Assembly (NCBI GenBank): GCA_030726065.1
Contig: JANREK010000045.1
Span: 26,140-90,139, forward strand
DNA from: Sediminibacterium sp.
GTDB lineage: Bacteria; Bacteroidota; Bacteroidia; Chitinophagales; Chitinophagaceae
Reading direction: 5' to 3'
DNA length: 64,000 bases
Shown: positions 39,647 through 49,475 of the stretch, piece after piece
How positions within the stretch are numbered: the stretch's first letter is position 1
Layout of the letters: the number at the start of each line of letters is the position of its first letter
Program-made: the position numbers and the translations under genes
Notes under the pieces: model-generated
What the model saw: the letters and a program-made list of their open reading frames with translations, nothing else
Database searches by the model: none
Told to the model about the DNA's origin: nothing

Positions 39647-41122
39647 ATGGGTAGGAAAAATGATTTTAACATATATACGCAAGAATTTGAGGCAATCAAT
39701 AAAAAAATTGAACGTCGAAATTTTTTGAAAAGTACGGCAGGCGGTATGGGCGCGATGGCGTTAGGTACTTTATTAAGTAGTAGTATTTCAACAAAAACAT
39801 TTGAACAACAAATATTAGACGCCTTACCCACCATCGCGCCAAAAGCAAAGCGCGTAGTGTATTTATTTATGAGTGGTGGCCCTTCACAATTTGAAACATT
39901 TGATTACAAACCTGGTTTAATAAAAATGCAAGGACAGGGTTTACCCGATTCTGTTCGTAATGGGCAACGCTTAACAGGAATGAGTGCCAGTCAAGCTTTA
40001 CTTCCTATTGCCTCCTCCTTTGCAAATTTTAAACAGCATGGAAAAAGTAATACCTGGGTAAGCGATTTATTACCTTACACCGCGCAGGTGGTAGACGAAT
40101 TGTGTATTATTAAATCCATGTATACAGAACAAATTAATCATGATCCAGCACTCACCTTTTTTCAAACTGGACATCAGCTTCCGGGTCGTCCATCTATTGG
40201 ATCCTGGATGAGTTATGGATTGGGATCTGAAAATAAAAATTTACCTGCATTCATCGTATTGGTTTCAAAAAATGCTTCTCGCGATCAGCCCTTATATGCA
40301 AGATTATGGGGAAATGGATTTTTACCTTCACAACATCAAGGTGTACAATTTAGATCAGGTAAGGATCCTGTATTATTTTTAAATAATCCTGAGGGCTATG
40401 ATGGAACCGACCGAAAAGAAATGTTGGATTATTTAGGACAACTAAATAATTTACAAAATGAAGTGTGGGGTGATGCTGAAGTAGATGCGCGTATGTCACA
40501 ATACGAATTAGCATTTAGAATGCAAACATCGGTACCTGATGTGATGGATACATCGAATGAGTCAGATGAAGTATTTGATTTATACGGACCAGATAGTAGA
40601 GAAAAGGGAACATTCGCAGCCAATTGTTTATTAGCGCGCAAACTTTTAGAAAAAGATGTTCGCTTTGTACAATTGTATCATCAGGGATGGGATCATCATG
40701 GTTCCTTGCCACAAGGAATGAAACAACAATGTAAGCAAACCGATCAAGCATCAGCTGCATTAATCATGGATTTAAAACGAAGAGGAATGCTCGATGATAC
40801 TTTAGTGATATGGGGTGGTGAGTTTGGTCGTACTGCTTATTCCCAAGGAAAATTAGAAAAAGATAATTATGGCAGAGACCATCATCCGCGTTGTTTTACC
40901 ATGTGGATGGCAGGCGCAGGCGTCAAGCCTGGTATGACTTACGGACAAACAGATGATTTCAGTTATAATATTGTCAAAAACCCGGTGCACGTGCACGATT
41001 TTCATGCAACATTATTACATATCATGGGCATCAACCACGAACAATTAATTTATAAGTACCAAGGAAGGCGTTTCCGGCTCACGGATGTGTCTGGAAAAGT
41101 GATCAATGATATTCTCGTATAA
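39647..41122 (+). CDS. DUF1501 domain protein with Tat-like signal
   Basis: ERRNFLKSTAGGMGAMALG; RVVYLFMSGGPSQFETFDYKPGL; WGGEFGRTAYSQG; GRDHHPRCFTMWMAGAGVKPG. An alternative ATG lies at 39620. Confidence 0.92.
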   Translation: MGRKNDFNIYTQEFEAINKKIERRNFLKSTAGGMGAMALGTLLSSSISTKTFEQQILDALPTIAPKAKRVVYLFMSGGPSQFETFDYKPGLIKMQGQGLPDSVRNGQRLTGMSASQALLPIASSFANFKQHGKSNTWVSDLLPYTAQVVDELCIIKSMYTEQINHDPALTFFQTGHQLPGRPSIGSWMSYGLGSENKNLPAFIVLVSKNASRDQPLYARLWGNGFLPSQHQGVQFRSGKDPVLFLNNPEGYDGTDRKEMLDYLGQLNNLQNEVWGDAEVDARMSQYELAFRMQTSVPDVMDTSNESDEVFDLYGPDSREKGTFAANCLLARKLLEKDVRFVQLYHQGWDHHGSLPQGMKQQCKQTDQASAALIMDLKRRGMLDDTLVIWGGEFGRTAYSQGKLEKDNYGRDHHPRCFTMWMAGAGVKPGMTYGQTDDFSYNIVKNPVHVHDFHATLLHIMGINHEQLIYKYQGRRFRLTDVSGKVINDILV

Positions 41123-41152
41123 AGCGTGTCGAAAATAAATTTATTTCAAATT

Positions 41153-42103
41153 TTATACGCCCGCTTTTTTAAGTACTTCTAGAGTTTTTCTTAGCCCAGT
41201 TTTAGCGACTTGTAATAAATCTTCTTTATAATAATTTGGATTATACATTTCAAGTGAAATAAATCCTTTGTATCCTGTTGCTTTTAAATCTTTAAAAATA
41301 GAAGTAAGTGGTAATATGCCATCGCCCGGATAAACACGATGCTCGTCTTTTAAGTCTTTAAACGCAGGCGTATTGGGCGCATCATTGAATTGAAAAATGG
41401 CAATAGCATCTCCCTTTAACATTTTTAATCCTTCAAAACCACCGCCACTAATATACATATGATATACGTCTGGTATAACTAGCGCGTTTGGATGATTTGC
41501 ATCCATCGCTATACCAACCGCTTGACCTAAAGTTTTTATCGTAAAATATTTTACAAAAACCAAAGCAGGTTTAATATTAAATTCTTTCATGCCAATTTTA
41601 ATAATGTCACGATATCTTTCTGCCACCCATTTTTGATTATAATTTTCAGGAAGGGTATTGGGTATCGTTTGAATATGTTCAGCGCCAATATCATGGGCCA
41701 TACGCATACGTCGACGCGTTTCCTTCAACGACAGTTCAAACTCGGGCATGGTTCCGGGTATTGCATTCCAAAGGCCAATCACACTTGGCACTTTAAGGCC
41801 CAACTTTTTAATTTCTGCACCCAAGGCTTTTAAATTCCCCCCGTTTTTTTCAAATTCTTCTAATTCACTATCCCAAGGCTCAATGCCATCAAAACCAGCT
41901 TCAGCAGCAATGCTTACTTTATCTTTAAGGGAGGCCGGCCGAATGGTAGCGGTATCCAAACTAATAGGCCAAGGACTTGCGCCCTTTTGGTAACGCTTCC
42001 CGTTTTGTTCTAATTGTTTTGTTTCCGCAATTGCAGCTGTTGGTATAATTCCGGCCATTAAGCCGATGGTGCTACTCAATCCGATAAAGTTTCTGCGTTT
42101 CAT
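41153..42103 (-). CDS. Sugar phosphate isomerase/epimerase (xylose isomerase-like TIM barrel) with Tat-like leader
   Basis: MKRRNFIGLSSTIGLMAGIIPTAAIAE; AAEAGFDGIEPWD; VYPGDGILPLTSIFKDLKATGYKGFISLEMYNPNY. Confidence 0.88.
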   Translation of the reverse strand: MKRRNFIGLSSTIGLMAGIIPTAAIAETKQLEQNGKRYQKGASPWPISLDTATIRPASLKDKVSIAAEAGFDGIEPWDSELEEFEKNGGNLKALGAEIKKLGLKVPSVIGLWNAIPGTMPEFELSLKETRRRMRMAHDIGAEHIQTIPNTLPENYNQKWVAERYRDIIKIGMKEFNIKPALVFVKYFTIKTLGQAVGIAMDANHPNALVIPDVYHMYISGGGFEGLKMLKGDAIAIFQFNDAPNTPAFKDLKDEHRVYPGDGILPLTSIFKDLKATGYKGFISLEMYNPNYYKEDLLQVAKTGLRKTLEVLKKAGV

Positions 42104-42244
42104 AGAATTATTTAATGCTTGAGATGCTCAATATACAAAATTTATAGACTACGCTATTGAATGAGATAATTTGAATTTAAATCGCAATTTAAAATGCAAT
42201 CCCCGCAATATTTTATTTATATTTATTTTACAAAATTGAGGATC

Positions 42245-42988
42245 ATGAAAAAAATTCTATTATTCACTAGCTACTGTATACTAATGCTTACCTCTAGTGT
42301 TAACAGTCAAACAAATATAAATATTTTGGGGGCATGGGGAAAAGAGGAAAATAATACTAAAACATTGGTCATAATCACAGATTATATTTTCAGTGTAGCG
42401 AGCTATAACTTAGTAGAGAAAAAATTTAATTATACTTGGGGTGGCAAATATCGTATAGATAAGGAAAATATGGAATTATCCTATGAATGGCATTCTCTGG
42501 ATACCGCCATGGTTAATCTATCAGCAGGTATTCCAATAGCAATTAAAAAAGATGGTCAACTTTCCTTAGGCAATATATTATCCGGCTTAACGAGGTTAGA
42601 TGGAGGAAAAGCGGGCGATTTATTTGGCTCTTGGATTATTAGCGGAAATTATACAAATGATATTGTTAGTAAAAGAGCAAATCCTTTTTTTCCAAGACGC
42701 ACCATGAAGATTATTTCAGGCAAGTACTTTCAATGGGTAAGTTATAATGTAGTGACCAAAAAATTCTTTGATGCCGGTGGTGGAACACAAACAACACAAA
42801 ACGGAAAGTATACTGAAAACATTGAATACTTTACAAAAACCACACAAAGTATTGGAAAGTCACTTTCCTTCGGATATTCCATAATTGATGGGGACTGGAG
42901 ACACCAAGGACAAAAATCAACGGGTGGTCCATTAGATGAATGTTGGACCAAAAGAAAAATAATTGAAGAAAAATTTACAAAAAAATAA
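42245..42988 (+). CDS. Secreted protein with two related lipocalin-like/DUF4488-like repeats
   Basis: Signal peptide at ATG 42245. Similar blocks ILGAWGKEE...YIFSVASYNLVEKKFNYTWGGKY and LFGSWIISG...YFQWVSYNVVTKKFFDAGGGTQTTQNGKY. Confidence 0.6.
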   Translation: MKKILLFTSYCILMLTSSVNSQTNINILGAWGKEENNTKTLVIITDYIFSVASYNLVEKKFNYTWGGKYRIDKENMELSYEWHSLDTAMVNLSAGIPIAIKKDGQLSLGNILSGLTRLDGGKAGDLFGSWIISGNYTNDIVSKRANPFFPRRTMKIISGKYFQWVSYNVVTKKFFDAGGGTQTTQNGKYTENIEYFTKTTQSIGKSLSFGYSIIDGDWRHQGQKSTGGPLDECWTKRKIIEEKFTKK

Positions 42989-43069
42989 ATCTAAATAATA
43001 GGTAGACAAAAATATTTTAAACACAACTTGTTTTCCTTATCTTTAATATACACCTTCAATACAAATACA

Positions 43070-44482
43070 ATGAGTACAAATAGACGTTCCTTTCTTCGCA
43101 ATATTGCCCTAGGTTCTGGTGCAATCATTACAGCGATTCCAGAAAAAGGATTTGCTGCTAGCCATGTAAAAAATACAACCACAACTCCGGCTGCATTTAA
43201 TATGTGTAGTTATGCTGCACCAAAATTACCAACGGTGCGCGTAGCTGTGATTGGATTGGGAAATCGTGGACCAGGTGCGGTTGACAGATTAAGTTATATA
43301 GATGGTGTTGAAATAAAAGCTTTGTGTGATAAATATCCTGAGCGTGTAGAAAAGGCACAAAATATTCTTACAAAAAAAGGTTTGCCTAAAGCAAAAGCCT
43401 ATTCAGGCGCTGAGGGCTGGAAAGCGGTTTGCGAATCCAATGATATTGATTTAGTTTATGTGACTACGCCTTGGTCATTGCATACGCCTATCTCCGTATA
43501 TGCAATGAAAAACGGAAAGCATGCTGCTTCTGAAGTACCTGCAGCAAAAACGATTGACGAGTGTTGGGAACTGGTAGAAACTTCAGAAAAAACACGCAAG
43601 CATATGATGATGCTTGAGAATTGTTGCTATGACTTTTTTGAATTACTTACACTTAATATGGCACGCAACGGATTGTTTGGTGAAATTTTACACGCAGAGG
43701 GTGCATACATACACGATTTAAGTAGTAATTATTTGTTTAATAAAAAGGCGTATGCGGATATGTGGAGATTGAAAGAAAATATCGAAAACAATGGTAGTCT
43801 ATATCCTACACATGGATTAGGGCCAATTGCACAATGCATGAATATTAATCGTGGAGATAAATTTGATCACTTGGTTAGCATGAGTACCAATGATTTTTCT
43901 TTGGGCAAAATGGCGAATGATATGGCGGCAAAGGATGATTTTTTCAAAGAATACACTGGAAAAACATATCGCGGAAATATGAACACGACCATTATTAAAA
44001 CCGATTTAGGTAAAACATTAATGGTACAACATGATGTATCTTCTCCGCGTCCTTATTCTCGAATTCATTTGGTGAGTGGTACTAAAGGTGCAGCACAGAA
44101 ATATCCTGGTCCAGAGCGTATTGCATTAGGACACGCCTGGATGAAAGAAGAAGAATTGAAAGGTATGAGAGAAAAATATACACCGCCGATTGTAAAACAT
44201 ATCGGAGAAATTGCTAAAAATATTGGCGGTCATGGTGGAATGGACTTTATCATGGACTGGAGATTGATTGATTGTTTACGTAATGGTTTACCATTGGATC
44301 AGGATGTATATGATGCTGCATCATGGAGTGCTGTGTTTCCATTGAGTGGTAACTCTGTTGGACAAAGATCAAAAACAATCGATGTTCCTGATTTCACAAG
44401 AGGTGGCTGGAAAATAAATAAGCCGCATGATATGACATTAAATGGTGGCGGAAAGACAGGCGTAAGAGCTGTCGTAAAATAA
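43070..44482 (+). CDS. Gfo/Idh/MocA family oxidoreductase with Tat-like signal
   Basis: NRRSFLRNIALGSGAIITAIPEKGFA; VAVIGLGNRGPGAVDRLS; HAASEVPAAKTIDECWELVE. Confidence 0.92.
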   Translation: MSTNRRSFLRNIALGSGAIITAIPEKGFAASHVKNTTTTPAAFNMCSYAAPKLPTVRVAVIGLGNRGPGAVDRLSYIDGVEIKALCDKYPERVEKAQNILTKKGLPKAKAYSGAEGWKAVCESNDIDLVYVTTPWSLHTPISVYAMKNGKHAASEVPAAKTIDECWELVETSEKTRKHMMMLENCCYDFFELLTLNMARNGLFGEILHAEGAYIHDLSSNYLFNKKAYADMWRLKENIENNGSLYPTHGLGPIAQCMNINRGDKFDHLVSMSTNDFSLGKMANDMAAKDDFFKEYTGKTYRGNMNTTIIKTDLGKTLMVQHDVSSPRPYSRIHLVSGTKGAAQKYPGPERIALGHAWMKEEELKGMREKYTPPIVKHIGEIAKNIGGHGGMDFIMDWRLIDCLRNGLPLDQDVYDAASWSAVFPLSGNSVGQRSKTIDVPDFTRGGWKINKPHDMTLNGGGKTGVRAVVK

Positions 44483-44488
44483 AATACT

Positions 44489-45643
44489 ATGTCTCTTTCC
44501 TATAATTATAATTATCCTGGCATTGATGATTTAATAAAAAAAGCAAAATCAAAAATTCCAAAATTTGCTTTTGAATATCTAGATGGTGGATGTAATGAGG
44601 ATATTAATTTATACAAGAATACCCAGGAATTAAGAGCGGTAGAATTAAAGCCGTATTATTTAAGAAAGCATATTGAAGCCAAATTAGATACTAATTTGTT
44701 TGGACATGTGTATGATGCCCCATTTGGAATTTCACCCATCGGGTTACAGGGTTTAGTTTGGCCCAATGCGCCCGAAATTTTAGCGAAGGCAGCACGCAAG
44801 CACAATATCCCATTTATATTAAGTACGGTTTCCACCAGCAATATTGAAAAAATAAGTTCACTAACCGAAGGGCGTGCTTGGTTTCAATTATATCATCCTG
44901 CTGAAAATGAGATTAGAGATAAAATAATAAAAAGATTACAAGATGTTGCTTGTCCTGTATTAGTTATTTTAAGTGATGTTCCTACATTTGGTTATCGACC
45001 CAGAGATATTAGAAATGGTTTGGCAATGCCCCCGCGCATGACACTTAAAAATATATTGCAAATCATGGGAAAGCCGGAGTGGGCGCTGAAAACTTTGTAT
45101 CATGGTCAACCATCCTTTCAAACATTGAAGCCTTATATGCCCAAGGATTTAAACATGAAACAGTTAGGTCAGTTTATGAATAAAACGTTTTCGGGTAGAT
45201 TAAATGAAGAAAAAATTGCAGCTATCCGAGATCAATGGAAAGGAAAATTAGTAATTAAAGGAATTGCATCTGAAGAAGATACCGAGATGGCAATAAAATT
45301 AGGATTGGATGGAATTATCGTATCCAATCATGGCGGTAGACAATTGGATGCTGGTCAATCCACTATCAAAACATTACATCCGATTGTAGAAAAATATAAG
45401 GGGCAAATAAAAATCATGATGGATAGTGGTATACGAACGGGTCCAGATATCGCTAGAACTATTGCATCGGGTGCTGAATTTGCATTTTTAGGCAGAAGCT
45501 TTATGTACGCGGTTGCTGCACTCGGCGATGAAGGTGGTGATCATCTTATTTCAAGTTTAAAAGTTCAGCTAAAGCAAGTGATGGATCAGGTGTGTTGTTC
45601 AAAAGTAGAAGAGCTTCCTTCGTTTTTAGTAAATCCTTCTTAA
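44489..45643 (+). CDS. Alpha-hydroxy-acid oxidase (FMN-dependent, lactate/glycolate oxidase family)
   Basis: PKFAFEYLDGGCNEDINLYKN; LVIKGIASEEDTEMAIKLGLDGIIVSNHGGRQLD; DSGIRTGPDIARTIASGAEFAFLGRSFMYA. Confidence 0.93.
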   Translation: MSLSYNYNYPGIDDLIKKAKSKIPKFAFEYLDGGCNEDINLYKNTQELRAVELKPYYLRKHIEAKLDTNLFGHVYDAPFGISPIGLQGLVWPNAPEILAKAARKHNIPFILSTVSTSNIEKISSLTEGRAWFQLYHPAENEIRDKIIKRLQDVACPVLVILSDVPTFGYRPRDIRNGLAMPPRMTLKNILQIMGKPEWALKTLYHGQPSFQTLKPYMPKDLNMKQLGQFMNKTFSGRLNEEKIAAIRDQWKGKLVIKGIASEEDTEMAIKLGLDGIIVSNHGGRQLDAGQSTIKTLHPIVEKYKGQIKIMMDSGIRTGPDIARTIASGAEFAFLGRSFMYAVAALGDEGGDHLISSLKVQLKQVMDQVCCSKVEELPSFLVNPS

Positions 45644-45719
45644 TAAATTTTTTACATAGTAAAAATTTGTGGCGATAAAGCTTAGTTATTTATCGTTAGC
45701 CTTATTCAATAAAAACCTC

Positions 45720-46427
45720 ATGAAAAAGTTATCAAATTTTATTTTTGTAATTATTACTTTGTGTTTCTCATTATTGGGAAACGCACAAGGAAAATATATC
45801 CTTAAGTCTGGAGATGTCAATGGCATTAATAAATGGTATATGGGGCGACAAATTGCGCAAGTAATGAGTCACTACGGTATAGAATGGCTTGAGCGAGAAG
45901 AAAGAGACAAGGAAGAAAACACAAGTTTGTTATTAAAAAATTTGAATGTACAACCCGGAATTATGATTGCGGATATTGGCGCTGGCAGCGGTTACCACAG
46001 TTCCTTATTATCAAAAAGGGTGGGTAACGGAAAAGTGTATGCGGTAGATGTGGAGCTAGAAATGATTGCCTTTCTGCAGGATCGTATTAAAGCCGAAAAA
46101 ACAAAAAATGTAGTCCCTATTTTATGTACAGAACAAACCGTTGGGCTCCCTGCAAATAGTATTGACCTAATGTTGCTAGTAGATGTATACCATGAATTTT
46201 CATACCCGTATGAAATGGGTGTGGCCATGTTGGAAGCGCTTAAGCCAGGTGGAAAATTGGTTCTAGTTGAATTTAGAACTGAAGATGCAATGGTGCCCAT
46301 TAAAACCATTCACAAAATGAGTGAACAACAAGCCGTGCGTGAGTTTAAAGCAGCAGGATTTATATTTGAAAAAAATATCAGCAACCTACCTTGGCAACAC
46401 TGTATGGTTTTTCGTAAAAATAAATAA
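45720..46427 (+). CDS. Class I SAM-dependent methyltransferase, secreted
   Basis: MIADIGAGSGYHSSLLSKRVGNGKVYAVDVELEM; signal peptide from ATG 45720. Confidence 0.85.
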   Translation: MKKLSNFIFVIITLCFSLLGNAQGKYILKSGDVNGINKWYMGRQIAQVMSHYGIEWLEREERDKEENTSLLLKNLNVQPGIMIADIGAGSGYHSSLLSKRVGNGKVYAVDVELEMIAFLQDRIKAEKTKNVVPILCTEQTVGLPANSIDLMLLVDVYHEFSYPYEMGVAMLEALKPGGKLVLVEFRTEDAMVPIKTIHKMSEQQAVREFKAAGFIFEKNISNLPWQHCMVFRKNK

Positions 46428-46451
46428 GGCAATATTAATTCCAATGACTTT

Positions 46452-47528
46452 TTACTTGGTTTGTAAATCTTTTGAGGTTGCCAGGGCAATGACCCTGCCC
46501 GATTTGCCCACTGCATTATAAAAATGATAAACAACGCCCTTCCATTTTATAACCCATGGTTTGTGCGCATAAGTTTCATCATAATCTGTGGAAGATTTAA
46601 TTAAATCCTTGCCCTCCCAATCCGTCCAATTCATAAGGTCATAGGAACATGCAAATCTTTCAAAGGCGCCAGGTTTCCAAAATGCACCAAAGTAAAACAT
46701 CACATACAATTTATTTATTTTGACTATTTGTGCATCTCCACAAATGCCTTTGTATTTTGTAATCACAGGAGACGCGCCATATCGTTTCCAAGAAACCATA
46801 TCATCCGAAACCGCCATACCAATACTTTCATATTTAGCAGTATCTCCTTTTGCATTATAATACATGACAAAAGGATGGGAAGTATGTTTTTGTTTGTCTC
46901 TTATAACGGTGCTTTTATAAATAGTTTTGTTTTCAAACCACCTTGTATCAATATCTTTCGGTTGTAAAATTGGTGTTGTTGCTGTTTGCCATTCTATTGG
47001 TTTTATAAGCGTTGAATTGTTTGCCATGCCCACACCCAATACCCCGGCTTCATATCCAATGGTATTACCACCTAAATAAGACATCCAGTATTTATTATTA
47101 AATTTTTCTACCTTATAACTCCCTCCCCAATTAATATTTACCAATGACATATATCCTGCCTTTTGGTTAGCGTCCCAGGTGTCTTTTGAAAAAGAAAGAA
47201 TTTTACCTAGTGATTTCCAATCTAATAAATTTTTGCTCTCGGCCATCCAGGTTTCGTACCCCTTACCATCAAAAATAATATAGGTCATATACCAAACGCC
47301 ATTTTTTTTGAATATCGTTGGACTGTCCATTAATTTATTTGCGTCAGGGTGTTTAAAAACAACACCATATTTATAGGGTGTTTTAATTTCATTAAAAACC
47401 TGCGTCATCGTTTCCTTAGAAACTATGGTATTATATTTTTTGGCGCCAGCTGTTTGTTTTTTATTTTGCGCAGCTGCGAACAAGTGCAATACAAGCAGAG
47501 GCAAAAAGAGCAAATTTTTAAGCAGCAT
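46452..47528 (-). CDS. Five-bladed beta-propeller glycosidase-like protein (GH43/GH117-like), secreted
   Basis: LMDSPTIFKKNGVWYMTYIIFDGKGYETWMAESKNLLDW; ICGDAQIVKINKLYVMFYFG; AHKPWVIKWKGVVYHFYNAV. Confidence 0.7.
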   Translation of the reverse strand: MLLKNLLFLPLLVLHLFAAAQNKKQTAGAKKYNTIVSKETMTQVFNEIKTPYKYGVVFKHPDANKLMDSPTIFKKNGVWYMTYIIFDGKGYETWMAESKNLLDWKSLGKILSFSKDTWDANQKAGYMSLVNINWGGSYKVEKFNNKYWMSYLGGNTIGYEAGVLGVGMANNSTLIKPIEWQTATTPILQPKDIDTRWFENKTIYKSTVIRDKQKHTSHPFVMYYNAKGDTAKYESIGMAVSDDMVSWKRYGASPVITKYKGICGDAQIVKINKLYVMFYFGAFWKPGAFERFACSYDLMNWTDWEGKDLIKSSTDYDETYAHKPWVIKWKGVVYHFYNAVGKSGRVIALATSKDLQTK

Positions 47529-47552
47529 AATGATTGGAATTTGAAAATTAAA

Positions 47553-47578
47553 AAGCCCTCAACGAAAGTTGAGGGCTT
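47553..47578 (-). terminator. Hairpin terminator 3' of tRNA-Phe
   Basis: AAGCCCTCAAC-GAAA-GTTGAGGGCTT. Confidence 0.75.
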
Positions 47579-47581
47579 GTG

Positions 47582-47654
47582 TGGCACCACCCGGGCTCGA
47601 ACCGGGGACACAAGGATTTTCAGTCCTTTGCTCTACCAACTGAGCTACAGCGCC
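47582..47654 (-). tRNA. tRNA-Phe (GAA), no encoded CCA
   Basis: Minus strand GGCGCTGTAGCTCAGTTGGTAGAGCAAAGGACTGAAAATCCTTGTGTCCCCGGTTCGAGCCCGGGTGGTGCCA; cloverleaf folds with anticodon GAA. Confidence 0.95.
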
Positions 47655-47756
47655 ATCCTTTTTTCATCCACCAGCTCGCTTTTCAACGATTGGGTCGCAA
47701 ATATAGGCAGGGAATCTTATAATTCAAAAAACCAAGCCCACATAATGCCTAATATA

Positions 47757-49205
47757 TTAGTACTCACAGTTTTTAGGGGTTCTTGCAAACGGAATTACGT
47801 CTCTAATATTTGTCATTCCGGTTACAAACTGTACCATTCTTTCAAATCCTAAGCCAAATCCTGCATGGGGCACAGAACCAAATCTTCTTGTATCAAGATA
47901 ATAGCTCATCTCATGTAATGGTATATGCATGGCGTCCATTCTGGCCTCTAGTTTTTCTAAGCGCTCTTCCCTTTGAGATCCACCCACTATCTCACCAATG
48001 CCCGGCGCCAAAATATCCATGGCCGCTACCGTTTCTTTTCCTGGTTCACATCCATCATTCATACGCATATAAAAAGCTTTAATTGCAGCAGGATATCCTG
48101 TAACAATCACTGGTTTTTTAAAATGCTGCTCCACCAAGTATCTTTCATGTTCACTTTGTAAATCAATTCCCCATTTAATATCGTAAGTGAATTTCTTTTT
48201 TTTGTAGTGCGTGCTGTTTAATAAAATTTCAATCGCTTCGGTATAAGTAATTCTTTCAAATCCGTTTTCAACAACAAATTTTAATTTTTCAATTAATCCA
48301 AGTCCACTTCTTTTTTCCGTCGGTAATTGTTTTTCTTCCTCTGCCAAACGCGTATCTAAAAATTGTAAATCATCGATATTATTTTTCATCACATAAGCAA
48401 TTAAATGCTTAATGAAATCTTCGGCCAAGTTCATGTTGTCTTCTAAATCATTAAAAGCAACTTCGGGTTCAATCATCCAAAATTCTGCTAAGTGTCTGGT
48501 GGTATTGGAGTTTTCGGCACGGAAGGTGGGGCCAAAAGTGTAAATGTCTGAAAACGCCATTGCGCCTAGCTCTCCTTCTAGTTGACCACTCACCGTTAGG
48601 TTAGTGCTCTTTCCAAAAAAGTCCTGTGTAAAATCAATTTCACCAGCATCATTTTTAGGTGCCCCTTCCAATGGAAGTGTGGTTACACGAAACATTTCTC
48701 CCGCACCCTCTGCATCCGAACTTGTAATAATGGGTGTATGTAAATATAAAAATCCGCGATCGTTAAAAAACTGATGCACTGCAAATGCAAGTGAATGTCT
48801 AATTCTAAAAACAGATCCAAATGTATTAGTTCTAAAACGCAGATACGCTTTTTCTCTTAAAAATTCAAGGGAATGTTTTTTTGGTTGTAAAGGATATTTT
48901 TCTGCATCGCTATCTCCTAATATTTCTATGCTGGTTGCTTTTACTTCTACCGTTTGGCCCTTACCTAAACTTTCAACCACGGTTCCAGTAATTTTTAATG
49001 ACGCCCCTGTTGTGATTCTTTTTAAGATAGCTTCGTCAAATTTACCCAAGGAAGCAACGATTTGGATGTTGGCATTTGTACTGCCATCATTTAAAGCAAT
49101 GAACTGGTTATTTCTAAAGGTGCGTACCCATCCCATCACCACCACTTCGGTACCCGTCGCGGTACCCGATAACAATTGCTTAATTTTAATTCGTTGGTTG
49201 AACAT
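47757..49205 (-). CDS. asnS: Asparaginyl-tRNA synthetase
   Basis: [80 protein letters not shown] at 49205. Confidence 0.95.
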   Translation of the reverse strand: MFNQRIKIKQLLSGTATGTEVVVMGWVRTFRNNQFIALNDGSTNANIQIVASLGKFDEAILKRITTGASLKITGTVVESLGKGQTVEVKATSIEILGDSDAEKYPLQPKKHSLEFLREKAYLRFRTNTFGSVFRIRHSLAFAVHQFFNDRGFLYLHTPIITSSDAEGAGEMFRVTTLPLEGAPKNDAGEIDFTQDFFGKSTNLTVSGQLEGELGAMAFSDIYTFGPTFRAENSNTTRHLAEFWMIEPEVAFNDLEDNMNLAEDFIKHLIAYVMKNNIDDLQFLDTRLAEEEKQLPTEKRSGLGLIEKLKFVVENGFERITYTEAIEILLNSTHYKKKKFTYDIKWGIDLQSEHERYLVEQHFKKPVIVTGYPAAIKAFYMRMNDGCEPGKETVAAMDILAPGIGEIVGGSQREERLEKLEARMDAMHIPLHEMSYYLDTRRFGSVPHAGFGLGFERMVQFVTGMTNIRDVIPFARTPKNCEY

Positions 49206-49223
49206 ATTTGTATTTTCGAATGC

Positions 49224-49231
49224 CAAAGATA
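49224..49231 (-). promoter_or_regulatory. -7 box TATCTTTG upstream of asnS
   Basis: Plus-strand CAAAGATA. It overlaps the TTG-extended ORF start, which supports the ATG at 49205. Confidence 0.5.
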
Positions 49232-49475
49232 ATCCGTTTCAATGGCGAATTGACCCGTTTTAGACATAAAAACACATAAAAAATTGTTTTTTTGTTAAAA
49301 ATCTGCTTAACATTGCAATAGCAAAGCGCCAAAGGATTCATTTATTATTATTGGCTTGCTACACAAATTTCCCTTATTCAATTTTTTGGTCACTATTATT
49401 AAGGCCAACATTTCAAAAAAGTTCTCAAATTACCCTAGCTCTTGATTCGATTTTTAAATAAACCATAGTTACACA

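Noticed and set aside
47349-47852. Plus-strand 167-aa ORF
   Set aside because: It runs antisense across the GH43-like N-terminus, tRNA-Phe and the asnS 3' end; spurious.
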